From positions 1 to 64,000 of the forward strand of contig JAMYHX010000139.1 of NCBI GenBank assembly GCA_025529335.1: 64,000 nucleotides of DNA, in the 5' to 3' direction. Every line of letters starts with the position of its first letter. Position 1 is the stretch's first letter. This DNA is from Rhizopus sp. PT2906. Its lineage: Eukaryota; Mucoromycota; Mucoromycetes; Mucorales; Rhizopodaceae. Positions 34,031-45,116 of this stretch are shown here, piece after piece. A model generated the notes under the pieces. The model was not told the origin of the DNA, did no database searches, and saw only the letters and a list, made by a program, of their open reading frames with translations. Both the position numbers and the translations under genes were made by a program.

Positions 34031-34829
34031 ATGACCAAAACAGCCTTTGATCCTTCAGAAGTTACAGTTATCTTTGTTCTCGGTAACAATACGTTTTAGA
34101 ACGCTTGAAACAAGCCGACTTACCTTCTCTTTTTTTCACTGATAGGCGGACCTGGAGCTGGCAAAGGCACTCAGTGTGATCGTATCAAGAGGGATTACAA
34201 TTTTGTCCATCTTTCAGGTAATGAATATAAATAATGAGTGAAGAAAAAGAAAAAAGCTTTGTGCTAAATGTAACCTTTCACAATACATAAGCTGGTGACC
34301 TTTTACGTGAGGAACAAAAGCGAAAGGGATCTAAATACGGTGAACTCATTCAAAACTATATACGTGATGGCTTAATCGTACCTATGGAGGTAACAATTGC
34401 TCTTTTGGAAAATGCAATGAGAGAGGCAATTGAAACCGAAAATAAAACGCGGTTCTTGATTGACGGATTTCCTCGCAAGATGGATCAAGCAGAAAAGTTT
34501 GAAGAAACAGTGGTAGAATCCAAGTTTGTGTTATACTTTAGCTGTTCCGAGGAGACTCTCTTGAAACGTTTATTGAAACGAGGCGAAAGTTCGGGACGTA
34601 TTGATGATAACATTGAATCTATCAAGAAAAGGTTCCAAACATTCAAAGATACAAGTTATCCTGTGATCGAGGCATTCGAAGCGAGAAACAAAGTCCGTGA
34701 GGTAAGACTGAGAGCTGTGATTAGCTAAAAGTGTTGCTAAGAGGGACATGTTAGATTAATGCCGAGAAATCGATTGATGAAGTTTATGATGATGTCAAGA
34801 AGGTGTTTGATGCCCTGTTGTTGCAATAA
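34031..34829 (+). CDS. URA6: UMP/CMP kinase (uridylate kinase)
   Basis: Four exons: 34031-34082, 34146-34217, 34292-34701, 34755-34829; total 202 aa, the normal size for the family. It phosphorylates UMP and CMP (and AMP weakly) with ATP in pyrimidine nucleotide synthesis. Motifs: P-loop GGPGAGKGTQ, the NMP-binding region (SAGDLLREEQ, YIRDGLIVPMEVTI), FLIDGFPRKMDQ, and the short LID with RGESSGRIDDN, without the long zinc LID of bacterial adenylate kinase. GFPRK with RIDDN is typical of UMP/CMP kinases and not adenylate kinase. Confidence 0.94.
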
Positions 34830-35639
34830 TTGCTTCGTGTTTACGTATATTTAGCGTAAGAAATAAAGTGGTTAGAGATACATTAAAATAAAGACTACAC
34901 AAATACACAGACAGGCTGTTGATCAAATATCTCTAGCAAAAAGAGAAAATCATTCACATTTTATTTATTAAAGCTTTCTCGTGCATTTGTTATTCCTCCA
35001 AGTAACCTCCCCTTTTTTTTCAATTCCTTTGTTGTAGCACTCCTTTCAAGCGCTTCGCCTTGGTTTACATTTCTCAAAGTAGATGCATACAAATATGAGT
35101 TTCTCACTGGTATGACCCTCTTTATTCAGTATGTCTGAATATCGCGACGCAATGCAGCCAAAGTAGGTCAAAACTCAGCAAATGAATCACAGCTGATGGT
35201 TTCTGAAGTGACAGGGTAAATATTATGAACACTTGGCATTATATATATACATGTATATATATTACATATTCGCAAGCATGATTTTATATAGTCCATCAAT
35301 TGTAGAACAAAGGGTCCACATTTGACTTTAATGTAACCTCTGAGCTCTCTATTGATATAGTTCTCAAAGGCATTTGCTTGGAAAAAGACTTGGTGATAAA
35401 GGTAATCTTACTCTATCTTTTATTGAAAAAGCATAGCCAACTGAACTCATGATTCAGCCCACTAACCTTAATAGACAACAATAGAATCAGGCATGATACA
35501 ATACTCTATTTTATTCGGAAGCTTTGTTCAATATGATTAAAGGACCTTGAGATCCTCTTAGTGACGGCTTATTAATGGATACTGCTCTAAAATTTTTTGG
35601 TTCCTAGCTTATAAAGCCACATTTCTTTTTCTTTTTCTT

Positions 35640-35693
<54 letters not shown>

Positions 35694-36111
35694 GTCTTTA
35701 TGATATAGAAGGTAAATATACAAGACATTATTATGTAATGGGAAAAGCTGCTTGATCAAAAGATGAAGCTTTTAATATGGAGATTTGCGATGAATGCTTA
35801 TACACTTCTGATTTGCTAACTGAAGAAACAAAAAAAGCAGCTCTTCTATTTTTTACATTTTATTTCTCGGTTATTAACACTTTATTCTTTAGGGCTGTTT
35901 TCTAATTTATTACGTATGTTTGATAAATAAAGTTGCTCATTGAACATAAAAAGCAAAGTCTCTTTGTGTTGTTTAAAAAAAAAAGCTTATTTTGTGTTGC
36001 CAAAGGTCAGGACATTTGACGTAATGGGCATTGGTTGATCTACTATATAAAGGATTTACGTCTTTTTTTTTTTTTTTTTTTATTATTATTACTAAATCAT
36101 TTGCTATCTCA
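34830..36111. other. Gene-poor region with a 51-base T run
   Basis: A T51 run lies at 35642-35692 and T runs recur at 36064-36080 before the RhoGAP start. A short plus-strand stretch near 35300-35400 (NVTSELSIDIVLKGICLEKD) looks protein-like but is not extendable. No other gene was found. Confidence 0.45.
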
Positions 36112-37933
36112 ATGTATCGTACTAATAGTAATCCTAGTCGTCCACAAAGACGTCGATCCTTTAAAGGATGGTTAAAACGAATGACTCTTCCAAACAATCA
36201 GCGAAGAATTGAACCACAAGTGAAAGGTTTGACAGAATCAAAGAATTACAAGGCAAACTTTGACATGTATTCTTTACAGAGGGTGTCTTTGGTGTCCCAT
36301 TAAATACCTCTATCGAATATGCCAAGACGACAGTTGGATATATCGATGAGGATGGCGTAAAACATTCTAAAGCAGGATCAATACCTATTGTTGTTGCAAA
36401 ATGCGGATCCTTTTTGAAAAAGAATGGTAAAACAAAAAGATTTATCTATTTACATATACTCACATCAAACTCAGGATTGGAGACTGAAGGTATCTTTCGT
36501 GTATCAGGAAATATGAAGCGAGTGAACGCATTAGAATTTCAATTTGATCAAGGTGCTAGTCATTATGGGTTAGACTTTAATTGGAATGGCTACACTGTAC
36601 ATGATGCAGCAAACTTGTTAACACGTTACTTGAACAAATTGCCTGAACCAGTAATTCCTACCGAATATTATATCGCCTTCCGTGATGTCATGAGTAAAGA
36701 AGCTAAAGAAAGTTTATTTATAGAATATGTGTATTCACATACATACTTTGCTTTGTAGATAATAATGTGTGCCATACTACAGAAGAAAGAATTGATGCCT
36801 TTCAAGCCTTAATCCAAGCCTTACCTTCACCTCATCGACATCTCTTACTTTACTTATTGGATACCCTGAGTCTATTCGCTGCTAATGCTTCACAAACCAA
36901 GATGACCACTTCTAATCTAGCTGCTGTATTCTGCCCAGGTATCCTGAGGCACCCTGATTATAACACGCCCATACAATACAAGATATCACAGTGCGTCATT
37001 GAATTTCTGATTGAATTCCAGTCCTTGTTCACTATTCAGCTGTTAGACAAAAAGAAAAGGATGTCGACAGCATCTAGCGAAGAAGTTCCCTGGCTAGTAC
37101 CATCTATGCATCAGCCTACACCTCCTCTTCCCTTGCGTGTGGTCAATGGCTCAGTCCATAGCGAATCTTCAGAAGAAAGTCCAACGGCCTTGGTGAGCTC
37201 TCCTACAGGGATCAACAGCAAGCAAACGACAACAACGTCAAGAGAAATCAATCAGCCTTTTAAACAAAAACTCAAAGATACTGTTAGCCCATGGATAGGT
37301 AAGATATATATATATATATAAAGTGAATATTACATAAAGCTTATCCTGTTTGTTTCCTGTAAAGCTAGAATGGCAGGTTTACTCGTTTGTGGACCGGCTG
37401 CGTTCCTTCTAGTAGGGGTTGCTAGTTATGAAGCATATCTTGCCTTGACACTTCACAAATTAACCGAGCCCCTTATCTTCTTTGCCGGATTAGCCTCTTA
37501 TTGTACTTTACTTATCATCGGCTTGTTCGGAAGTATAAGTCTAGACGATCCAGCTTCAGAAGAAGCTATGCGCCAGGACCAAGCCCTTATGTCCGAGTGG
37601 CGAGATCTTTTGACGCGATCTTGGAAGACAGAAAAGGAAGATGAATGCTGTTCGATCATGAGTCAATCCAGTCGATTTAATGAGGAAGAAGAGCAATCTA
37701 GTGAAGAAGAAGAGGAGGAGGAGATGGAAGAAAGTGACTTGGGATTCGATCCTGCCACGTTAGAAATGTACTTGTCTCAGTATGATCAAATTAAAAAAGA
37801 TGCGGAACTGGCTAAAAAGCTGCAATCTGAGGAGCAAAAAGCAAGAGATGTACATAATCCTTTTGTTAATGAGAAACAAGTATCCAATGACAAAGAAGTA
37901 TGGAAAATCAAAACATTCTCCAAGGAAACTTGA
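36112..37933 (+). CDS. RhoGAP protein with C-terminal membrane hairpin and acidic tail
   Basis: Five exons: 36112-36226, 36280-36426, 36475-36711, 36759-37298, 37365-37933; total 535 aa. The N-terminus is very basic (RPQRRRSFKGWLKRM). The RhoGAP domain runs from about residue 40 to 270: VFGVPLNTSIEYAKTT, the arginine finger in GLETEGIFRVSGN, YLNKLPEPVIP, and MTTSNLAAVFCPGILR. This domain stimulates GTP hydrolysis by Rho/Rac/Cdc42 proteins. After a Ser/Pro-rich linker there are two hydrophobic segments (AGLLVCGPAAFLLVGVASY and LIFFAGLASYCTLLIIGLF), probably a membrane hairpin, then an acidic stretch and a helical end. The exon 3/4 junction (GTTTAT donor) is the least certain. The membrane tail suggests GAP activity at a defined membrane. 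Confidence 0.88.
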
Positions 37934-38603
37934 TTCAAAATATATTCTATTCTTAATAAAGTTATATGCTATATATATATATATATATATGTCTCCTGTA
38001 TCCAAGGGGAGAACTATATAGAAAGAGAGGATATGCATCTGTTCTATTTACTATTTTAGAACGTCGATCACCGTTTCTTCTTTAAACACTCCTTTAATAT
38101 TAGCTCGGCTTCTACCTCCTTTTTTTTCTTTCTTTCTTTCTTTTCTTTATACACTTTTATTCCAATTGTATCAGATAAAAAAAGGAGAGAGGGGATGATC
38201 TGAATGGCAAAAAACTAAGAAGAAGGGGGGAAGATTGGCAACTTTTCTTTAAATAGGACAGACTGGACCTTGAAAGAAAGTCCAGATTTTCAGTTGTCAT
38301 TCAAATAGAAAGTTGATCCCTCTATAATCTCTTAAAATGGCTTATTTGAAAAAGAAAGGACAGGCCATAAAAATAAAGGAGTACATGATGGCAAGTAGAA
38401 GTTATTTATTTTAGTCTAAAGTAAAAGAAATCTGCATCAAATACATTAGATGATACATCTCTTGTTAGTCTCTCTTTCGTTGGTGCCTGAAAAAAGAAAA
38501 AGCAGTAATACCAACCTTTTTCCTTCTTGCTTATATAAAAAGGGTTAACTCAATTTATTTCTTTCTTTTTCTTTTCTCCTTTACTTTTATCAACATAAAG
38601 AAA
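37934..38603. other. Intergenic region
   Basis: It contains a (TA) simple repeat at about 37968-37990 and CT-rich promoter sequence before the next gene. No coding sequence was seen. Confidence 0.45.
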
Positions 38604-39232
38604 ATGAAATCCCAAACTTTTGCATTAGTCCTTGTCCTTTTAGCCATCATGACCCGTGATGTCGCATTCGCGCAAAACAGTATGTGAAAAGTGATATATG
38701 ACATATAAACATTTAATGAACTATGATTATTATCAACAGATGAATCTTCTTCTGTCAGTGCAACTGCCGAACCTGCTGGTAGCACGTCTATTGATTTGGC
38801 TGTTTCTGGTGCCTCGGCTACGGCTGATGCAGCCAGCGCCACGCCAACCTCAGCTGCTTCTATTTCAGCTCCTGCCAGTGCCTCTGTTTCTTCACCAAAC
38901 AGTTTAGCCTCAGGTATCTCAGCCGCTTCATCCGGTATTAGCTCTGCATCATCCTTCATCAGCGCTGCTTCTTCTTTGGCTTCTAGTGGTAAGTGACGCA
39001 TTATAAATTTATCTGCAGCGCATGTCTAATTATATTATGTACTGAAGCATCCGTTGCTCCGTCTGTATCATCTGCAGCTGCACCTGCCTCTTCTTTATCT
39101 TCCGCTGCACCTGCTTCTTCTTCTTCTCCTGCCAGACCCTATGCTGGTCCTAGCACTGTCAGTTCATCCACTCATATTCAAGTCCCTTTTATTATGATTG
39201 GTCTTGCCAGTTTCTTTTTTGCATTGATCTAA
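38604..39232 (+). CDS. Ser/Ala-rich secreted, probably GPI-anchored wall protein
   Basis: Three exons: 38604-38679, 38740-38988, 39048-39232; total 169 aa. The signal peptide is MKSQTFALVLVLLAIMTRDV and ends near AFAQN. The mature part is almost only Ser, Ala, Pro and Thr (such as ASATADAASATPTSAASISA), a typical O-mannosylated stalk. The C-terminus (IQVPFIMIGLASFFFALI) is hydrophobic with small residues before it, as for GPI attachment. No catalytic domain is present; a structural wall or surface role is inferred. The following gene is another GPI-type protein. Confidence 0.75.
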
Positions 39233-39612
39233 AACACACGCCATGTATTCTTTCAAATCATTTCTACTATAAATAATAAAGAAGTCCCATTTTTATTTAT
39301 ATTTATATCAAATTCAAAGCAGCCTTTTTTTTAATTTCGAAACCAAGGATCAACAAATAAAATGCATCTGAAAAATGTCTACACATAAGCGCAGATCTTT
39401 ACGTTTAGCTCTATTGCACCTTTCGATAAGGCCTGATTTGCTTTACACCCCTTTTTTTCAAGAGCAAGACAACAACGACGACTCCTATGTCTTTTTGCAT
39501 CCCCCCTTTTCTCCTTTTTTTAAAAAACAAGTATTTCTATTGACTTTATAACCTATTTCTTCTTCTTCTTTTCATCTATTCATATACTTGTTAATCCACA
39601 ATCATCTAATAA
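39233..39612. other. Intergenic promoter region
   Basis: 380 bp with CT-rich runs (TTCTTCTTCTT near 39560) before the next start. No gene was seen. Confidence 0.4.
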
Positions 39613-40266
39613 ATGAAGTTTATTTATCTTGCTTCCTTCGTCTATGCTGCAGTTGTAGCCACTGCTCAATTGACTGCACCAACAAGAAATTATAATGTAA
39701 CAAGTCCGGTTACAAATGGCCCTTATGTTGTCGGTCAAATCCTTCCTTGTACTTATCGTCTGTTTTCAGATGTTGATACTTCAGGTAATAGTAAACATAT
39801 CTTTCAAAAGGAAGAGATCATACTAACTCATCTCTTTGTAGCACTCAACCTTGAAATTGATTTAGAAGCTGCTCCTCAAGGAGTATCACCACAGGGAACA
39901 AACACAACGACACTGCCTATTGCAGTTTCCGCTGATGTCTCAAAAACGGATGCATTCATTAAACGTGAGGGTAACTTGACCTACTATGAGCACTCGATCA
40001 ATTTCAATATCCCTCAGACAGTCAAACCAGGCAACTATCATGTTGTCTTCTTTGACAAATCAACCAACACCAAGTTGTCTATTCCTATCGAAATTCGTCC
40101 AGCAGCAAGTTCTACATCTGTTGGCACCAAAGCAACAAGTATCTCCATACCTGGACGCCCTCAATCTTCTGGTTCTATCTTTGCTCAAGGCGCTGCTTCT
40201 TCCATTGAGGCCTCTAAAGTACTGATAGCTTTAATGGCTGTAGCAGGTGTTGCATTCCTCTTGTAA
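39613..40266 (+). CDS. Kre9/Knh1-like Ser-Thr-rich GPI-anchored protein
   Basis: Two exons, 39613-39784 and 39842-40266, joined over a 57-bp intron; total 198 aa. The signal peptide is MKFIYLASFVYAAVVATAQL. Residues about 30-140 look like the N-terminal beta-sandwich of Kre9/Knh1 family proteins (VTSPVTNGPYVVGQILPCTY ... LPIAVSADVS ... YHVVFFDKSTNTKLSIPIEI), a family tied to beta-glucan assembly in fungi. The tail is Ser-rich and ends in a hydrophobic GPI-type segment (VLIALMAVAGVAFLL). The intron length is a multiple of three and has no stop, so an unspliced reading is also open; the TACTAAC branch site at 39821-39827 and TTTGTAG end support splicing. Confidence 0.75.
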   Translation: MKFIYLASFVYAAVVATAQLTAPTRNYNVTSPVTNGPYVVGQILPCTYRLFSDVDTSGNSKHIFQKEEIILTHLFVALNLEIDLEAAPQGVSPQGTNTTTLPIAVSADVSKTDAFIKREGNLTYYEHSINFNIPQTVKPGNYHVVFFDKSTNTKLSIPIEIRPAASSTSVGTKATSISIPGRPQSSGSIFAQGAASSIEASKVLIALMAVAGVAFLL

Positions 40267-41650
40267 AAACAAAATCTTAATGTCGTTCAACTTTTTTTTC
40301 TTAATGAGTTATTTTAATCATAATAAACCATAAAGTTTTATTTATTTATTTTTTTTTTTCATTGCCACCCTACAAAGTTGACATATTCTCTTTGGCTCGG
40401 GAATATAGGAGCAGTATATGGTCCCCTACTGCTTACTTTAGTGTGCAAGCTTACATAATCACTCTAGTGTCTTGCCACATAGTGGGTTGTCAAACGAATT
40501 GCACAAGAGCAGAATGACGGTCTAAGGATAGATACGTTTGCCGAACAACACGGACAACAAGTTGAAGGAGGTATTAGCTGTGGAAGAACAATTCTCCGGT
40601 ACGATCCACCGTTGGTAATGGAATACTTTGTGTTCCTGAGCTCATTGTGGTTGCAGTACCTGAATATGATCCATTCCGCGATCATCTCAGTTGACTGAGT
40701 CATCCATTCTTACGAGTCCAGCTTGGCCAACCACGGCGTGATACAACAGTTTTTCAAGGCTAGAAAACGAACAAGAAACAAGTTACCGACATTGAGGAAA
40801 TCCTTCGAGGACTATTATTACAAACCAGGTGATCAGCAGGTCAGGAGATGCTACGGTTGTAGATACGGTTTTCAGAAACGTTACAAAGAAGATAAACATA
40901 TTCTCTGTCGTCTTTTCGGCAACATTGCTAATTATCATCTTCTCGCTCTCTTTCTTTCCTTTTTTTTAGGTCCTTCTTTTAATTTATTCGAGAACTTGAA
41001 AAGATGATTACCGCTGTCCATATTTGCTAATAGTGGAATATATTCATGATATAGAGCACAATAAGTTCAATCAACAAACAAAAGCTGGTTTATCTTGTGC
41101 ACATGAAACTTACCAAGAAGAGACTGATGGCGGTTTCCAATCGATAGACAATATATTGTATTTATGTTTAATTAAAGTATAAGTAAACTAGCCGCTTCCA
41201 ACTCGCTACGCTTGTTTTTGCGCGTCGTCGTGTTGTTACAAGCTTCAGGGGATTCGCCCTTTGTGATAAGTAAGGGCAAATGCTGAATGAGATGTAGAAA
41301 GGTTATCGCATTTATAGATGCATAATTTTATTTAATGGTTGATAATGTAATTTTGTAGACCTGGTTTGTGTGTTGTAAAAGTCAATAAAAATAAAAGCCT
41401 GTGTGTTTATAGTCTTTGTAAGACTTGAGGCTCGTAGCAAAAGTGTTTAAAAGGTAAAGTTATAATAAAGGCTCGATGTGTGACCACCAGATCGTGTAAA
41501 GTTGATCAGACTGAGTTGTACAAAGTAAAAAGAATAATAAAGAAGATAGAAAGGTTCCTGAATACACTTGATTGGATTATTCAAAAGTAAATAAAAGGTA
41601 AAAAGAAAAGGTTGTGACTCAAACCGTAAGTGATTTATTGAATGATTATT
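40267..41650. other. Start of the transposon island; no supported gene
   Basis: A plus-strand open frame at 40723-41007 has a CxxC pair and basic helices (KSFEDYYYKPGDQQVRRCYG) but no recognised family. CTAGCCGCTTCC at about 41189-41200 gives, on the minus strand, a terminal GGCTAG followed by T, which would suit a Helitron 3' end (CTRR then T) for the minus-strand helicase beyond it; the hairpin expected next to it is weak. Confidence 0.3.
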
Positions 41651-41699
41651 TGAAAAATGAAAAGGACAATGCCTTTTATACTTGTTAAAAAGTGATTAA

Positions 41700-43325
41700 G
41701 ATTTTGATATATAAAGTTTCAATAAATAAGGTTAGGATTTTAATGTCTTAACCTTATTCATATTGCTTTTGAACTGTGTTACCACATAGCTAGAAGAAAG
41801 TGACATAAGCATAGTTGAGCATAATGCATATACTATTTCAGCAAAAGCTTTGGATAAACAACATTGTTGATTGTATTTATATTCTCTGGTAAAAGGATTC
41901 GTATGCCAGAAAGAGAGAAGTGACTCTTGATAGAGCGACATATAGCTGACCATGCATAAATAATGGGCTTCTGAGGTCGATGACTACATACTTTAATGAA
42001 TGTTCTTAAGGTTTGTTGATTGTCATAGCGAAACACAGTCTGACAGGAAATTGTTTTCTTGTTAGGATGAATGGCATATCGCCTTCTTGTGATGAAGGAG
42101 TGAATCTTGGAATGATTTCAATCAGGGCATCGGGTTTGTGCACTAAGCGGGCACGGAGCAGATATTGACCAGTATGCACCACGATTAACCGGGTTCCATT
42201 ATAAAGACCTCTTGCTGGGTCAATGTTTCGTAAAAGCATAACTGGTGCACCAACCTTTAGCTCCAGTTGTGAAGGAGGCAGACCGGATGGATTAAGGCTC
42301 TGAAGATGCTCTGCAGGGGTGGCGTGCAAGCCATCAGCATTGTTGATGTCAGCAGAATCAGTTGACAAAAGCGTAACTTTCTCACCAGGCATCTTTTCAA
42401 GCACAGCCATGTTGATGGTATTCACCGTATCATTACGACTAGCTAAGATTGCCCTTTCACCAAAGTACACTTGACTACTCAAATTAGGTCTTCGAATATC
42501 TTGATCTCTGTATATTCTACTGATGTATTCGACTAATTGAGTGGTCTGGCGAATGAAGGAAGGAAGGACGATATTGCCTTGAAGGCTACTGTTGTAGGAC
42601 ATGTCTTCTAGAAACCTTGCAAAGGCAATGCCGTTTTCGTTCTGGAGATTTGTTAAACGCATGTTGTGGGTGAGTCTGAATAAGTGCAGGCTTGGCCAAA
42701 GAAATGATTGTCTGACAGAGGCACTGACAGTGTCAGCTCTGTTACCCCTTCAGACCACAGGAGGAATCTGCACAAAGTCACCACCCAGAACAACTGGCTT
42801 ACCACCAAACAAATACAGCTCTTCGGGATTGCCACAGATGTCTTGAAAGGTACGATGGGCAGCTTCAAAACAATATTTATGCTGCATCGGTACTTCATCC
42901 CAAATCATCAACTTTGCTCTCTGCATGAGTCCAACAAGATCGCTATCCTTTCGGATGTTGCAGGTGGAGCATTCGTCTACAGACAGAGGAATCTTGAGCA
43001 ATGAATGCGATGTTTAGCCATCCGGAAGGAGAAGTGCAGCAATCCCAGAGGAGGCAACGCAAAAGACGGTTTTATTTTTACTCTTGTAATAGTTACAAAG
43101 ATTGTTGTAAACGAATGTTTTGCCTGTACCGGTGAGGCATTGCAGGAAGGATTGGCTGTTTCTAGGATCAGACTCAATCTTGTGGACGATGGTATCAAAG
43201 GCATCCTTCTGTTGTTGGTTAAGTTGGTCATGCATTCTGTTGAAGTCGGTCAAGGCCTGAATAGGATCAAAATCCAAAGCTCTTCTAATGAGAGGATCTC
43301 TCTCTCTTTGCCTACCGAAGCTGTA
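41700..43325 (-). pseudogene. Helitron helicase (Pif1-like) C-terminal part, decayed
   Basis: Minus-strand coding blocks in order: LNQQQKDAFDTIVHKI, a Walker A as CLTGTGKTFVYNNL, FCVASSGIAALLLPDG, then a stop, LMIWDEVPMQHKYCFEA (Walker B, WDE), VVLGGDFVQIPPVV, then a stop, QSFLWPSLHLFRLTHNMR, LASRNDTVNTINMAVLEKMP, LELKVGAPVMLLRNIDP, NGTRLIV, and later GQLYVALSRVTS after a frameshift. This is the Pif1-type SF1B helicase of Helitrons. At least two in-frame stops and one frameshift break it. No Rep nuclease domain is in the window. The helicase sequence is cut at about 43320, where Tc1-like sequence begins. Confidence 0.85.
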
Positions 43326-43835
43326 ATCCCTACTGCAAGTACCAGGGCAGTATCACATACTATAATTGGAGCAATCTCGGCCATAGGTGTTATTAATATT
43401 ACTATGAGAGTACCTCTGTTTCCTAAAAAAAATCAAAATCCAAGGTGATAAAAAAAAAGAAAAGCAGCCCCACCCAAAGTCCCACAAGCTAAAGGTACAA
43501 CAACTGGTCACTACCTTAATTTTATCAGGGAGACATTGTATATTATGGATAGATATCCTGAAATGAAAGATTTTTACCTTATCATGGATAATGCCCCAAT
43601 CCATTCATCAAATGAAGTAAACCAGATGGTAGAGAATAGAAAAAAGGATTATAAATGCGTATATCATTCTCCTTACTCTCCAGAATTGAATCCAATCGAA
43701 CAATTCTGGACTATAGTTAAGCATAAATTAAAGCGTAATCAGCTTATGGAGTCTGAAACGCTCGCACAAAGAATAACTGAGGCATGTAATCTTGCTCCTT
43801 TATCTCACTTCGTTAACATTATGAAACACTCATAA
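43318..43835 (+). pseudogene. Tc1/mariner-like transposase, 5'-truncated, DD36E
   Basis: It begins mid-protein with TASTRAVSHTIIGAISAIGV, matching the region TRPTTRANTTSILGAISAAG of the intact copies in this window. After a frame break (near 43440-43535) it runs on as FYLIMDNAPIHSSNEVNQMV and YSPELNPIEQFWTIVKHKLK to a stop. There are 36 residues between the second Asp and the Glu. The first catalytic Asp and the HTH domains are missing. Its downstream flank ends in a 25-nt terminal motif (43958-43982). It abuts the Helitron helicase, so one element was inserted into or recombined with the other. Confidence 0.8.
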
Positions 43836-43957
43836 AATCATTTCGAAAACTGTTTAAACAAAGTCCCTATTTAAATAAAATCTTCCATATTAATTTTGAA
43901 AAGTGTTTAGATTGAGGTTCACAGTGTGCCCCAATTTAATTTCGAAAACCAAGTTAA

Positions 43958-43982
43958 GTTCCATTTGAGAGTGGACGCACTG
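43958..43982 (+). repeat. Tc1-like terminal repeat motif, right end (25 nt)
   Basis: The 25-nt motif starting GTTCCATTTGAGAG and ending GGACGCACTG is found exactly again at 50714-50738. Reversed it begins CAGTGCG, like Tc1 terminal repeats. Here it lies about 120 bp past the stop of the truncated DD36E transposase, where a 3' terminal repeat should be. Confidence 0.65.
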
Positions 43983-45116
43983 TTATAGTATTATAATTCT
44001 TTTCTAGTTATGCACCCTTACTAACGTTAATGACAAATAATAGAAGCAATCTCCCACTTTATCAGAGTACACATCAGTAGTAGCAATACTTTAAAGTAGC
44101 AAACAAACAACTCATTGAGAAACATCTAACATCTAAATTTATAAAAAATATATTGATTTTATTTATAATTAACGCATCTCTTTTAGCTTAAAAGTTGAAC
44201 ACTTTTACTAACAGGAGTAACCACGAGAAGGTAAAGATGCTTCTACTCCCAAAAAGAGTTATGTTTATCCCCTAGATCGATAGCCCTACAGCTAGAGAAA
44301 GAAGGCCCAGTAGAGGAAATACGATACATCTAGGGATCAGGCTATTGCCCTAACGCGCTACGGCTAGGAGAGTAACCCAGGAACATAAGGTGCATCTAGG
44401 TCTCAGACTATTGCTCTATGGCTAGAGAGAGATATATCCAAGTGAAAACGGTACACTAGGGATCACGCGCTTAACTTTTCAAACATAACTAAACTGTCCT
44501 ACGGTTAGGAAAGAAGACCCAGTAGAGGAAAATACGATGCATCTAGGGATCAGACAGTTGCTAAATTACCCTACGGCTAGGAGAGTAACCCAAGGAAACA
44601 CGATACATCTAAGGACTAGACTATTGTCCTACGGCTAGAGAAAGTGAATCCAAGTGAAAACGGTACACTAGGGATCAGGCAATTTAGACAATGGAAAGAG
44701 AAAAAAAGAGAAATCTTCATCTTTTTAACATCGTCGAACCTAATGAAACTCAGATAAGCAACAAAAGTTTAGCGATCACACAGTGTAATTTTTGAAATGC
44801 AGCTATTTTTAATTTTTATGATAAGCTGTAATCATCTGTTACTAGGTATTCATATTTATCAACATAATTTACTGTCATAATTGTCATTTCTTGGTACTGT
44901 TTATTCAGTATAAATACTTCTTGTTTCTTACTAAATAAACGTTTTTCAGCTTTTAATACTTGAAACCTATTTTCTTATTTTGAGAATGTTACACGTCCCA
45001 TTGCGCGTAACCATAAGAGCAACACGACTGTTACTAAGAGGGACAGTTTAACGCGAAGACAAATAAATGTCAAAAATTACCATTTTCTTTCTGCTATAGC
45101 AATATACTATGTTAGA
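43983..45116. other. Non-coding stretch of the transposon island
   Basis: Apart from the tandem repeat at 44282-44690 I see no gene. The rest is AT-rich without recognisable coding blocks. Confidence 0.4.
44282..44690 (+). repeat. Higher-order tandem repeat: two copies of a three-unit block, period about 213 bp
   Basis: Six degenerate units share a core CTACGGCTAG followed by GGTACACTAGGGATCAG-type endings. Core starts: 44287 (A1), 44358 (B1), 44415 (C1), 44499 (A2), 44571 (B2), 44629 (C2). Units of the same letter resemble each other most: A has AGAAGGCCCAGTAGAGGAAA, B has GGCTAGGAGAGTAACCCA, C has TCCAAGTGAAAACGGTACAC. A-A, B-B and C-C distances are about 213 bp, so a three-unit block was duplicated. 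Confidence 0.75.

Noticed and set aside
38555..39001. Minus-strand 148-aa acidic reading
   Set aside because: It is a shadow of the Ser/Ala-rich wall protein, which has signal peptide, introns and GPI tail on the plus strand.
41186..41260. Definite Helitron 3' end at the CTAG motif
   Set aside because: CTAG followed by T is present on the right strand, but the required adjacent hairpin is only a 4-bp stem; kept as a remark, not a call.
44282..44690. CRISPR-like array
   Set aside because: Units are adjacent and degenerate with no unique spacers, and this is a eukaryotic genome.
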